Source: PHBD01 sp964578535
GTDB lineage: Bacteria > Desulfobacterota > Syntrophia > Syntrophales > PHBD01
Assembly: GCA_964578535.1 (NCBI GenBank)
Contig: CAZODI010000016.1
Coordinates: 1-64,000, forward strand
DNA length: 64,000 bases
Direction: 5' to 3'
The number at the start of each line of letters is the position of its first letter. Positions within the stretch are counted from its first letter, which is position 1. A program made the translations under genes and the position numbers. Positions 54,643 to 63,159 of this stretch are shown in pieces. Under the pieces are notes generated by a model. It was not told where the DNA came from and ran no database searches. It saw nothing but the letters and a program-made list of their open reading frames with translations.

Positions 54643-54671
54643 CAATTAGACCACGGCCGTCCCGGTGTCAA
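54643..54671 (-). promoter_or_regulatory. Sigma-70 promoter of the tetR gene
   Basis: TTGACA (54671-54666), 17-base spacer, TAATTG (54648-54643) on the minus strand, with the operator immediately downstream. Confidence 0.65.
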
Positions 54672-54783
54672 GAATAATGGAATTCCTCTTCTCGTTCATG
54701 CCTCTGAATGAATTTCTTTAAGGTCCTATCTTCTTGTTAAATTGTATACTTCGATGGAAGCCAGCCTTTCCCGCAAAAGCGAA

Positions 54784-54810
54784 GGCCGGAACATCGGGGC
54801 GGTTCCGGCC
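54784..54810 (-). terminator. Terminator of the FAD oxidoreductase/ligase cluster
   Basis: Perfect stem GGCCGGAAC/GTTCCGGCC with nine-base loop, 45 bases after the last stop codon, followed on the minus strand by TTCGCTTTT. Confidence 0.65.
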
Positions 54811-54854
54811 CTTCATATAAAAAGTATCGAAAATACGTGCCTGTACGTGCGCGT

Positions 54855-56372
54855 TCAGGAGACGCCGTAGTCCTTCCCGGTGATCCGGGAGGCGCAGATG
54901 AGGCCCGCCGCCACCGCGCAGTCCATGGCCACGCCGTAGCCCTTGACGGTATCGCCGGTGAAGTAGAGCCCTTCCACGCCGGGGGCCTCGACGGGGGCCT
55001 TCAGGGTGCCCGCCTGGGTCTTCGACTTCGCCACGCCCTCCAGTTTCCAGGCCGTCGGGAAGAGGGCCCAGTCCATGCTCTTCTTGAACCCGGGGTAGCG
55101 GCGCTCCAGGTAGTCGATGATGAGCCGGCAGGCCTTCGCCATCAGATCCCGGTTTTTCGCCTCCTTTTCCGTCACCGGGGCATAGGCCGTCATCAGGTGC
55201 TTTCCGCCGGGGGCGCAGGAGGGGTCCGTCTGGGACTGGACGTTCCAGCACATGTAGACATTGTACTCGAAGCCCTCCTCCTTGGGGATGACGTACGTGT
55301 CCTTCACGCCGACCTTCCACTCCCGCTCCGGCAGGACGAGCCGGTTCAGTCCGAAATAGGGCGCAATGGAGCCGTACCCGTAGAGTCCCTCCATCCGGTC
55401 GGCCCACTCGGAGGGAAAGGAGCCCTTGTCGGCCACCTTGAAGGTGTCCTGGATGGGGATGTTGCTGACCACCCGGGAGGCCTTGATTCTCCTCGCGGCT
55501 CCGGTCCCGTCCTCGACCATGATGCCGACGGCCCGGCCGTTTTCGATCAGGATCTCCCGGACGCGGGTGCCCAGCTCCAGGGTCCCGCCCATCTCCAGGA
55601 AGCGGTTCGCCACGGCCTGGCTCCAGCGCATGATGCCCCCGGTGGTGAACCCGGAGGGCCACTTCGCCCGCCCGGCCTTGAAACGCGGGTTGATCACCGT
55701 CCCCATGTAGCGGAAGATGTCGCCGATGGAGATGTCGTCGGGGTCATTGATCGTGGTGATCAGGGTGGACACCGCGTGGATCATGCCGAAGATCGTCTTG
55801 TTCTCGTAGAGCCCGTTGTCCTTGCACCACTGGGTGACGGAGACGGACTCCAGGCGGTCGAAGTCTCCATCCTTGAGCCTGGCCGCCGCGAGATAGAACT
55901 TGACGAAGGGAATCTTATTGTCCTCGGCGATCTTCTTCAGGCGCTCGTCCATCTTCCCGGCGTCGAAATCCAGGTACCATTCATCGCCGATATAGGTGCT
56001 GTTGACGTTTCCCACCATGGGGACGCCGGAGCCGATCCGCTCGTCGAGATCCAGGAAATACCCGTCGCCGTTGAGGGCCACGCCGTGGTAACCCACGTCC
56101 AGCGTGTACCCCTTCAGCATCTGCCGGGCGATGATGTCCTCAAGGGACGGCTCGGCATAGGGGATCCAGGTGTACTGCTTCGCCAGGAGCGACTTGTACC
56201 AGGAGGCCCCATGCCAGAGGATCTCCTCCCCGCGGATCGTCAGGGCCCGTCCCCCGACGCGGTCGCACTGCTCCACCAGGAGCGTCTTCAGCCCTTCCTT
56301 CGCGGCCAGGGAGGCGACGGTCAGCCCGCCGACTCCGGCTCCGATGACAATCACATCATACTTTTCTTCCAT
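54855..56372 (-). CDS. FAD-dependent oxidoreductase, phytoene desaturase-like
   Basis: 505 residues. N-terminal dinucleotide fold VIVIGAGVGGLTVASL with Glu at the end of beta-2 (LLVEQ) and the following GGRAL; C-terminal FAD motif GVEGLYFTGDTVKGYGVAMD. Overall layout as in carotenoid desaturases/isomerases and retinol saturase. Start at ATG 56372 (GATGGAGAC ahead). No carotenoid genes are nearby. Its neighbour is an acyl-CoA ligase, so a lipid or acyl substrate is more likely. Last gene of the cluster, before a terminator. 31-40% style identity to the oxidoreductase at 58091 cannot be computed here, but the fold landmarks agree. Confidence 0.85.
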   Translation of the reverse strand: MEEKYDVIVIGAGVGGLTVASLAAKEGLKTLLVEQCDRVGGRALTIRGEEILWHGASWYKSLLAKQYTWIPYAEPSLEDIIARQMLKGYTLDVGYHGVALNGDGYFLDLDERIGSGVPMVGNVNSTYIGDEWYLDFDAGKMDERLKKIAEDNKIPFVKFYLAAARLKDGDFDRLESVSVTQWCKDNGLYENKTIFGMIHAVSTLITTINDPDDISIGDIFRYMGTVINPRFKAGRAKWPSGFTTGGIMRWSQAVANRFLEMGGTLELGTRVREILIENGRAVGIMVEDGTGAARRIKASRVVSNIPIQDTFKVADKGSFPSEWADRMEGLYGYGSIAPYFGLNRLVLPEREWKVGVKDTYVIPKEEGFEYNVYMCWNVQSQTDPSCAPGGKHLMTAYAPVTEKEAKNRDLMAKACRLIIDYLERRYPGFKKSMDWALFPTAWKLEGVAKSKTQAGTLKAPVEAPGVEGLYFTGDTVKGYGVAMDCAVAAGLICASRITGKDYGVS

Positions 56373-56453
56373 GTCTCCATCCTCATCCGGTCTTGACAAC
56401 CTTCATGCACAACCTCCAGCATGCATCTTGCCACATTGAATATATTGATTATT

Positions 56454-57998
56454 TCACTCTTGCTTCAGCTTGTTGTTGATGATGTCGCGGATCTCCCGCT
56501 TGAGAACCTTGCCCAAGGTTGTCTTCGGCAGCCCGTTGAAGAAAAAGACTCGCTTCGGTGCCAGGAACGATTTCATGTTTTCGTTCAGATAGGCCAGGAT
56601 CTCCTCTTCCGTGGTCTCCATACCCGGCTTCCGGGTGATCGCGGCGGCCACTTCCTCTCCGTACTTCTCGTCCTTCATGCCGACGACGGCGCACTCCATG
56701 ACGGCTGCATGCTTGTACAGGAGCCCTTCGGCGACCCCGGGATCGATGTTCTCGCCTCCCTTGATGATCAGGTCCTTTTTGCGGCCGGTGATGTAGAGCT
56801 CCCCGTCCTCGTCGAGCCGCCCCATGTCGCCCGTATGGAACCAGCCGTCTTTCAGGACCTCGGCCGTCTCCTTCGGCTTGTTCCAGTAGCCTTTCATGAC
56901 GACGGGTCCCTTGCAGACGACTTCCCCCTCCGCTCCGCGGGGAACTTCCCGGCTGTCGTCATCGACGATGAGCAGGCTCATGGAGGCGATCGGGAACCCG
57001 GCACATCCTGTCTTCCGGGGCCGTTCGTGATGCTGCCGCGTGATGGTTCCGGCCGTCTCGGTGCACCCGTAGGACACGCTGACGTCCGCCTGGAACAGCT
57101 TCATCGCCTGGACCTGGGTCTCCACGCTGAGGGGGCCTCCGGCGGCAATAAAGGTCTTCATTGACGACAGGTCGTCTTTCTTCGGATCGAAGACCATCAT
57201 CATGTAGACGATCATGGTCGGAACCAGGGGGATGTATTCGACCCTGTACTCGCGAATGGCATCCAGCACCTTGCGCGGGTCGAAGGGCTGCATCATGTAG
57301 GTGACGCTGCCGACGTAGTTACCCTCCAGGCAGGTGAGAACCCCCAGGATGTGGTTCATGGGAACGACGACCATCACGACGGACCCGTATTCGCAACCCG
57401 TATAGACGACGCCGTTACGCATCTGCGCTTCCATGTTGCGGTGGGTGATCATCACCCCCTTGGGAACGCCCGTCGTGCCGGAGGTATACATGAGGATGGC
57501 GACATCGTCCGCGTCCACCGTTTCGATGTCCCCTCCGCTGTCGGCATCCTTCAGGAGATCCGTGTAGGATACCGTGTCGTTGCGGGTCTCGCCGCCGATG
57601 ACGACGATCTTCCCGACGGTCTCCAATCCCTTGGCGGCCTCCAGGATTTTCGGCAGCAGCATCGTCTCCGTGATGATCGCCCTGGCGCCCGAATCTTCCA
57701 GGATGTAGCGGATCTCCGCCGCCGTGAGCAGGAAGACCACGGGCAGGTAGATTGCGCCGCACCGGTTGATGCCGTTGATGATCTCGGGAATCTCCGGCAC
57801 GTTGCTCACGACCGTGCAGATGGCGTCTCCCCGCCTGATGCCTGCCTTCTTCAGTCCCGCGGCCAGGGCCTGCGCCCGGCTGCGGATCTCCGTGTTTTTG
57901 ATCCGCCGGGGGCCGTCGTTCCCCAGGAAAATGAACTGTTCGTACTCGCCGTAGGTCTCGATGTTGCGGTCCAGATAGCGCGCGATGTTGCGATTCAT
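56454..57998 (-). CDS. Acyl-CoA ligase (AMP-forming)
   Basis: 514 residues. Phosphate loop LMYTSGTTGVPKGVMITH (near 165), SYGCTETAGT (near 290), HTGDMGR and C-terminal LPKTTLGKVLKREI with the catalytic Lys. ATG at 57998 has AAAGGGGGG upstream; the long upstream extension of the frame shows no conserved sequence. Lies between two FAD oxidoreductase genes. Substrate unknown. Confidence 0.92.
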   Translation of the reverse strand: MNRNIARYLDRNIETYGEYEQFIFLGNDGPRRIKNTEIRSRAQALAAGLKKAGIRRGDAICTVVSNVPEIPEIINGINRCGAIYLPVVFLLTAAEIRYILEDSGARAIITETMLLPKILEAAKGLETVGKIVVIGGETRNDTVSYTDLLKDADSGGDIETVDADDVAILMYTSGTTGVPKGVMITHRNMEAQMRNGVVYTGCEYGSVVMVVVPMNHILGVLTCLEGNYVGSVTYMMQPFDPRKVLDAIREYRVEYIPLVPTMIVYMMMVFDPKKDDLSSMKTFIAAGGPLSVETQVQAMKLFQADVSVSYGCTETAGTITRQHHERPRKTGCAGFPIASMSLLIVDDDSREVPRGAEGEVVCKGPVVMKGYWNKPKETAEVLKDGWFHTGDMGRLDEDGELYITGRKKDLIIKGGENIDPGVAEGLLYKHAAVMECAVVGMKDEKYGEEVAAAITRKPGMETTEEEILAYLNENMKSFLAPKRVFFFNGLPKTTLGKVLKREIRDIINNKLKQE

Positions 57999-58090
57999 CT
58001 GCAAATCCCCCCTTTGGAATGATCGGATGAACGGGGGCGGAGGGCCCGCCGGGCCCCCCTGCCCCCGAGTGAACTCCTGCCGGTGTGGCG

Positions 58091-59443
58091 TTACCTGCCC
58101 TGCCGGGCCAGGATTTCTTCCGCGCAGATCATGGCGGAGCTGGCGGCCGTGTTCATCCCGACACCACGGCCCGTGTAGCAGTCGCCGGCGAAATACAGCC
58201 CCGGCACCTCGGGAAGGAAAACGGGAAGCCGGTAGCGCCCGGTCATCCCGGGCGAGCGGCTCAGGCCGTCGATCCCGATGGTGAAGCCGTCCTGCCTCCA
58301 CACCAGGTCCCGCTCCACGTTGGGGAACATCTTTTTGACGACCTCCCAGAACTGCTCCAGGGTCTTCTTGCGGAACTCCGCGTTCCCGATCTGCGCCGGC
58401 GTGCCGCAGGCCCCGATGAAGGCGATCATGTGCCCCGGGGGTGCGATCGTGTCGTCGAAGTTCGTGTGTCCCAGGATCTGCAGGGGCAGCCCAAGGCCGG
58501 GGACACGCCAGGCGGAGAGGTAGCACTTGTCATCGAACAGCGGTGCCCTGGTCCCGATGGTGAAGCCCGTGGACGCGCTGGTCTCGAACTCGCATTCCTT
58601 CATGCGCTTCGCCCAGGCCGGCGCGAACTGCGCCATCTCGTCCATGGAGAGGAACCGGAGCACGTTCCAGATGGGCGCGGCAATGACGACGATCGGCGCG
58701 GAATATGCGCCGTCATCCGTCACGACCTCCGTCATCTGCCCTTTCCGGACGTTGACCTTCCGGATCGGCGTCCCCAGGTTGAGCGTTCCTCTCCTCTCGC
58801 GGTAGGCCGCCTCCATGGCTGCCATCATCGTTGCGACGCCGCCCAGGGGCATCCGCACCGCGTTGAAGGGAAGGTCCGGGCTGACGGAGACGCGGATCTG
58901 GTCCCGGTAGATGTGGATGAACTCGCCCGCGGAGATGATGTCCGACTCCGTCAGGGTCGTCTGGACCATGCCGACGGTCTTGCAGAACTCGGCGATCTTG
59001 GGCGACTTCACCTTTTCATCGAGAAGCTTCGTCAGCGAAACGTTGTCGTAGTGGTCGATGATCTCGTCCGTGGCGGAGCCGATCCACTTCTGCAGGTCCA
59101 AGAGCTCCTGTTTTTCGCGCGCCGAGAGGTTGAGGTACTCCATCATGGGCTTCCACGTTCCGTCTTCGTCGTAGAACATGAAGCCCTCCAGGTTGTGGGA
59201 CCAGGGGATCTCCTTTCCCAGGACCTGGAGCAGCTTGTTGCAGGACGAATGGATGCCCTGGTCGACACAGTGCGTTCCCATGTCGATCCGCCAGCCGCCG
59301 GGGAGCTCGAAGGTTCTCGAACGCCCGCCGACGACCTTGCTCTTCTCGAAAACCGCCGTCTTCAGGCCCTTGCCCTGGAGAAGGCTGCCGACGCCGAGGC
59401 CGGCGATGCCGGCCCCGACAATGATTGCATCGTACGTTCCCAT
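58091..59443 (-). CDS. FAD-dependent oxidoreductase, phytoene desaturase-like
   Basis: 450 residues. AIIVGAGIAGLGVGSLL at the start, VVGGRSRTFELPGG after beta-2, and C-terminal VPGLYFAGDCYTGRGVGMN for FAD binding. Second member of this superfamily in the cluster, shorter than that at 54855. ATG at 59443 with GGAGG upstream, 14 bases after the stop of the neighbouring ligase, so the pair is tightly coupled. Substrate unknown; possibly double-bond reduction, saturation or isomerisation of an acyl chain (inference). Confidence 0.87.
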   Translation of the reverse strand: MGTYDAIIVGAGIAGLGVGSLLQGKGLKTAVFEKSKVVGGRSRTFELPGGWRIDMGTHCVDQGIHSSCNKLLQVLGKEIPWSHNLEGFMFYDEDGTWKPMMEYLNLSAREKQELLDLQKWIGSATDEIIDHYDNVSLTKLLDEKVKSPKIAEFCKTVGMVQTTLTESDIISAGEFIHIYRDQIRVSVSPDLPFNAVRMPLGGVATMMAAMEAAYRERRGTLNLGTPIRKVNVRKGQMTEVVTDDGAYSAPIVVIAAPIWNVLRFLSMDEMAQFAPAWAKRMKECEFETSASTGFTIGTRAPLFDDKCYLSAWRVPGLGLPLQILGHTNFDDTIAPPGHMIAFIGACGTPAQIGNAEFRKKTLEQFWEVVKKMFPNVERDLVWRQDGFTIGIDGLSRSPGMTGRYRLPVFLPEVPGLYFAGDCYTGRGVGMNTAASSAMICAEEILARQGR

Positions 59444-59457
59444 AACGGCCTCCGTTC

Positions 59458-61014
59458 TTATTTCCCCAGTTCCTTCTTCATCTCCTGGTAGAGATCGAGC
59501 TTCTTGACCTTTCCCAGCGGCGTGAGCGGCAGCATGGGACGGACAATGACGTCCTCGGGGAGCTTGAAGTGGGAGAGCTTGTCCTTCAGGAATTCCTTGA
59601 TCTCCTCCGGGGTCGGGCTCTTTCCCGGCTTGGGCATGACGTAGGCCCGGCCGACCTCGCCCCACTTCTCGTGGGGACGGCCGATGACCGCCGCCAGCAT
59701 GACGTCCGGATGCTTGCATATCACGTCTTCGATCTCCGGGGGATAGACGTTTTCGCCGCCGCGGATGTACATTTCCTTCTTTCGGCCGACGATGACCAGG
59801 GACCCGTCCTCCTCGAACCGGCCCATGTCTCCCGTGTGGAGGAAGCCCTCCTTGTCGAAGACCTTGGCGTCCTCTTCGGGCCGCTTCCAGTAGCCCTTCA
59901 TGACGACGGGGCCCTTCACGCAGATCTCGCCCGCGCCGCCCTGGGGAACGATGTTCCCGTCATCGTCCTTGAGGACCATCTCGATGCACGGAATGGGCTT
60001 GCCCACGGAGTAGGTCAGCTTCTCCTCACCGTCACTCTGATGCGTGAAGGTGATGGCGGCGGTGCACTCCGTCAGGCCGTACGCGTTGAGCGGGATGACG
60101 CCGACGACCTTCTTGAAGGCCGAGATCAGCTCCGAGGGGCAGGGCTGGGAGGAGACGATGGGGATCTTGAGCGTGCTGATGTCGTACTTGCCCAGGTTGG
60201 GGTGGGCGAGCTCCATGGCGTACATGGCGGGCACCTGCCCGAGGGTTGTCGCCTTTTCCTCGGCGACCAGGCGCAGCGTCTCTTCCGGGTTGAACATGTC
60301 CATCATGATGACCTTGTTGCCTGCATTCAGGTTGCAGGTGATCCCCATGACGGCGCCGCCGACGTGGGCGAAGGGAAGGTTCAGGACGATGCTGTGGCCG
60401 CGATGGTATTCCATGCACTCGATCTGCGCGTTCGTGTAGGTGATCAGGTTCTTGTGGGTCAGCATGGCTGCCTTGGGGACCCCCGTTGTGCCGGAGGTGT
60501 AGATGAACAGGGCGGGATCGTCCTCCACGATGGCGTCGGCCGCTTTCTGAAGGGCCGCCGCGTCGGGCTCCGCCAGGAACTTCTCCCAGAGCAGGATTCC
60601 GTCCGTCTCCTTGTCGAAGCACACCACGTGCTTGAGGGTCGGCATTTCCTTCCGCACGGCTTCCAGGTTCGCCAGGAAGTCGGCTCCCATGAAACCGCTC
60701 GGCATAAACAGGACGGAGATCTCCGAGTCGTTGACGAAGAACTTGAGCTCCGGCGGCGTGGTCCGGACGCTCAGCGGTACGCCGATGGCCCCGATCTTCG
60801 TCGCCCCGAAGTGTGCCATGACGATCTCCGGCCACAGCGGCCCGTAGATCCCGACCCGGTCTCCCCGCCGGGCGCCGAGCTTCAGGAGGCCCATGGCCGC
60901 CCGGTCGGTCGCCTCGTCGTACTCCTTGTACGAGATCCTGCGCTCCTTGAAGACCAGCGCCACGTCGTTCGGAATCTCCTTCGCATGCTTCTTGAAAAGG
61001 TCTCTCAAAATCAT
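59458..61014 (-). CDS. Acyl-CoA ligase (AMP-forming), FadD-like
   Basis: 518 residues. Phosphate loop FIYTSGTTGVPKAAMLTH (near 155), NAYGLTECTA (near 290), HTGDMGRFEEDG and C-terminal TPLGKVKKLDL with the catalytic Lys. The ATG at 61014 follows GGGGGACGCAAG; the 30 codons upstream in frame are not conserved. Downstream of the large acyl-CoA dehydrogenase, repeating the ligase plus large-dehydrogenase arrangement seen at 1-3520. Confidence 0.93.
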   Translation of the reverse strand: MILRDLFKKHAKEIPNDVALVFKERRISYKEYDEATDRAAMGLLKLGARRGDRVGIYGPLWPEIVMAHFGATKIGAIGVPLSVRTTPPELKFFVNDSEISVLFMPSGFMGADFLANLEAVRKEMPTLKHVVCFDKETDGILLWEKFLAEPDAAALQKAADAIVEDDPALFIYTSGTTGVPKAAMLTHKNLITYTNAQIECMEYHRGHSIVLNLPFAHVGGAVMGITCNLNAGNKVIMMDMFNPEETLRLVAEEKATTLGQVPAMYAMELAHPNLGKYDISTLKIPIVSSQPCPSELISAFKKVVGVIPLNAYGLTECTAAITFTHQSDGEEKLTYSVGKPIPCIEMVLKDDDGNIVPQGGAGEICVKGPVVMKGYWKRPEEDAKVFDKEGFLHTGDMGRFEEDGSLVIVGRKKEMYIRGGENVYPPEIEDVICKHPDVMLAAVIGRPHEKWGEVGRAYVMPKPGKSPTPEEIKEFLKDKLSHFKLPEDVIVRPMLPLTPLGKVKKLDLYQEMKKELGK

Positions 61015-61126
61015 CTTGCGTCCCCCTTTCCCATCCATGAGTGTTTCCCCTCCTGCAAGACCGGCGGCGGGAGGAAGCCTCCCGCCACCGCTCCACGAAC
61101 GCAATTGGTCAGACCATCCGGTGCAA

Positions 61127-62962
61127 TCAGGATGCGAAGCTCTCCTCGGCGATCTCGAGGATCGACATGTCTTCCCGCCGGATGGCCTTCACGGTGCCCT
61201 CGATCTCGGGCAGCACGTTTTTGATGAAATAGGCGGCACCGGCGATCTTGCCGGCGTAGAAGGCTGCCTCCCGGTCCTCCTTCGCACGGGCCTTCAGGCC
61301 TTTGCGATCCGCCGTGTCCACGCCCATGGCGGAGAGCTTCTCCGCGGCGATGCCCGCCTGCCAGAACAGGAACCAGGCGCTGACCACCTTTCCCATCATC
61401 ATCAGGAATGGATAGGCGTTGACGAGGGGAACGGTGAACTTGCCCTCCTTGCCGCACTGGCCGAAGTACAGGACCGTGTTGACCAGGGTCTCCACGGCGC
61501 CGTAGACGTCGTCCACGATGTCCGGGCAGCGATCCTTGTAGCGGCTCAGGACCTTGTTCATCTCCTCGATCAGCTCCATGAAATAGGCCCCGCCCTTCAT
61601 GCCCAGTTTCCGTCCCACCAGGTCCAGCGACTGGATGCCGTTCGTCCCCTCGTAGATGGACCCGATCTTCTCGTCCCGGAGGATCTGCTCCACGGGGTAC
61701 TCGCTGCAGAAGCCATAGCCGCCGTAGACCTGGATGGCCGTCTCGCAGATCCGGAAGGCCATGTCGGAGCAATACGCCTTGCAGATGGGGGTGAGGACCT
61801 CCAGGAGGCCGTTCCACTTCGTCTTCTCCTCCGGGTTGTCGCTGACTTCGCCCCGGTCGTGGCAGGCGCCGGAGAAGTAGATGAGGGCCCGCATGGCCTC
61901 GACGTGCGACTTCATCCACAGGAGCATGCGCTTGACGTCGGGATGCTTGATGATCGGCACGCTGCCGTTGCTCTTGCCCAGCAGGTTCGTCCCCTGGAGA
62001 CGCTCCCGGGCGTATTCCAGTGCCTGCAGGTAGGAGAAAGACGCACCGGAGAGGCCCTGGACGCCCACGCCCATGCGCGCCCCGTTCATCATCATGAACA
62101 TGATCTTCATGCCCTCGCACTCCTTGCCGAGGAGCTCGCCGACACAGCCGCCGTTGTCGCCGAAGTTGATCACGCAGGTGGCGCTGCCGTGGAGCCCCAG
62201 CTTTTCCTCGATCTTGGTGACTCCCAGGTCGTTGTGCGCCCCCGGGGTTCCGTCGCCGTTCACCCGGAACTTGGGAACCAGGAAGATGGAGATGCCCTTC
62301 GTCCCCTCGGGATCGCCTTCGATCCGCGCCAGGACGGGATGGATCATGTTGCTCACGTAGTCGTGGTCCCCGCAGGAGATGAAGACCTTGGTCCCCTGGA
62401 TGAGGAACGTGCCGTCGGGCTGCCGGATCGCCTTGGTGGCGAGCGCCCCCACGTCGCTGCCGGCCCCCGCCTCGGTGAGGCACATGGTGCCCCCCCATTC
62501 GCCGCTCAGCATCTTCGGCAGGTAGCGATTCTTCTGCTCCTCGGTGCCGTAGCTCTCGATCAGCTCCGCCGCCCCGCTGGTCAGGCCCGGGTACATGGTG
62601 AAGGCGAAGTTGTGGAAGAACCAGTCCGCGCAGGCCAGGTACAGGACCATGGGAAACCCCTGGCCGCCGTGCTCCTGGTGGTTCATCATGGCGTTCCAGC
62701 CGCCCTCGCAGAACAGCCGGTAGCCCTTCCGGAAGGCCTCCGGGCCGTAGACCTGCCCGTTCTCCAGGCGACAGCCCTGGTGGTCGCCGTCTTTCAGGAC
62801 CGGGAATATCTCCTCCTTGGCGAATTTCTCCGCCTCCGTCAGGATCATGTCGAAGGTGTCCCCGGCGAAGCTTTCGAAGCGCCCCCGGCAGATGTTCTCC
62901 ACTCCCAGCATCTCGTGCAGCACGAATTGCTGGTCTCTCGAATCGACGATCAAACTGGACAT
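61127..62962 (-). CDS. Large acyl-CoA dehydrogenase (about 611 residues)
   Basis: Full-length member of the large FadE subfamily with a C-terminal extension domain. Motifs include MCLTEAGAGSDVG (near 160) and the active-site SIYEGTNGIQSLDLVGRKLG (near 445) with the catalytic Glu. ATG at 62962 with GGGGAGGATAGC ahead. Highly similar throughout to the partial gene at 1-1790 (same QVYGGYG, SIYEG and GRKLGMK segments), so the two are paralogues about 60 kb apart, each beside a ligase. Confidence 0.95.
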   Translation of the reverse strand: MSSLIVDSRDQQFVLHEMLGVENICRGRFESFAGDTFDMILTEAEKFAKEEIFPVLKDGDHQGCRLENGQVYGPEAFRKGYRLFCEGGWNAMMNHQEHGGQGFPMVLYLACADWFFHNFAFTMYPGLTSGAAELIESYGTEEQKNRYLPKMLSGEWGGTMCLTEAGAGSDVGALATKAIRQPDGTFLIQGTKVFISCGDHDYVSNMIHPVLARIEGDPEGTKGISIFLVPKFRVNGDGTPGAHNDLGVTKIEEKLGLHGSATCVINFGDNGGCVGELLGKECEGMKIMFMMMNGARMGVGVQGLSGASFSYLQALEYARERLQGTNLLGKSNGSVPIIKHPDVKRMLLWMKSHVEAMRALIYFSGACHDRGEVSDNPEEKTKWNGLLEVLTPICKAYCSDMAFRICETAIQVYGGYGFCSEYPVEQILRDEKIGSIYEGTNGIQSLDLVGRKLGMKGGAYFMELIEEMNKVLSRYKDRCPDIVDDVYGAVETLVNTVLYFGQCGKEGKFTVPLVNAYPFLMMMGKVVSAWFLFWQAGIAAEKLSAMGVDTADRKGLKARAKEDREAAFYAGKIAGAAYFIKNVLPEIEGTVKAIRREDMSILEIAEESFAS

Positions 62963-63001
62963 GCTATCCTCCCCGTTGTTGATGAATACTGTTTTGGACT
63001 G

Positions 63002-63127
63002 CTATTTTTCCACCCGCTCCAGCAGGATGGCGTTTGCGTTGCCGAGGCCGTCGCACGGGGTGGCCACCCCGATTTTCGCCAATCGGCAGTCGCTCTTCAT
63101 GATGTGGAATTCCGGCGCTCCGTGCAT
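63002..63127 (-). pseudogene. Thiolase C-terminal remnant
   Basis: A 41-codon frame whose end reads IGVATPCDGLGNANAILLER. It aligns with the C-terminal Cys segment of SCP-x/FadA5-type thiolases (a TMCEGGG-ANVTIIERL-like pattern), with the second catalytic Cys retained. Nothing upstream resembles the rest of a thiolase; the reductase gene ends 32 bases away. Most likely a relic, though translation from the ATG at 63127 is possible. Confidence 0.6.
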
Positions 63128-63159
63128 CCGAAGAATCTCTCTTCCGGATGACGGTCCCG

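Noticed and set aside
59569..61224. 551-codon plus-strand frame
   Set aside because: Antisense to an acyl-CoA ligase with all family motifs.
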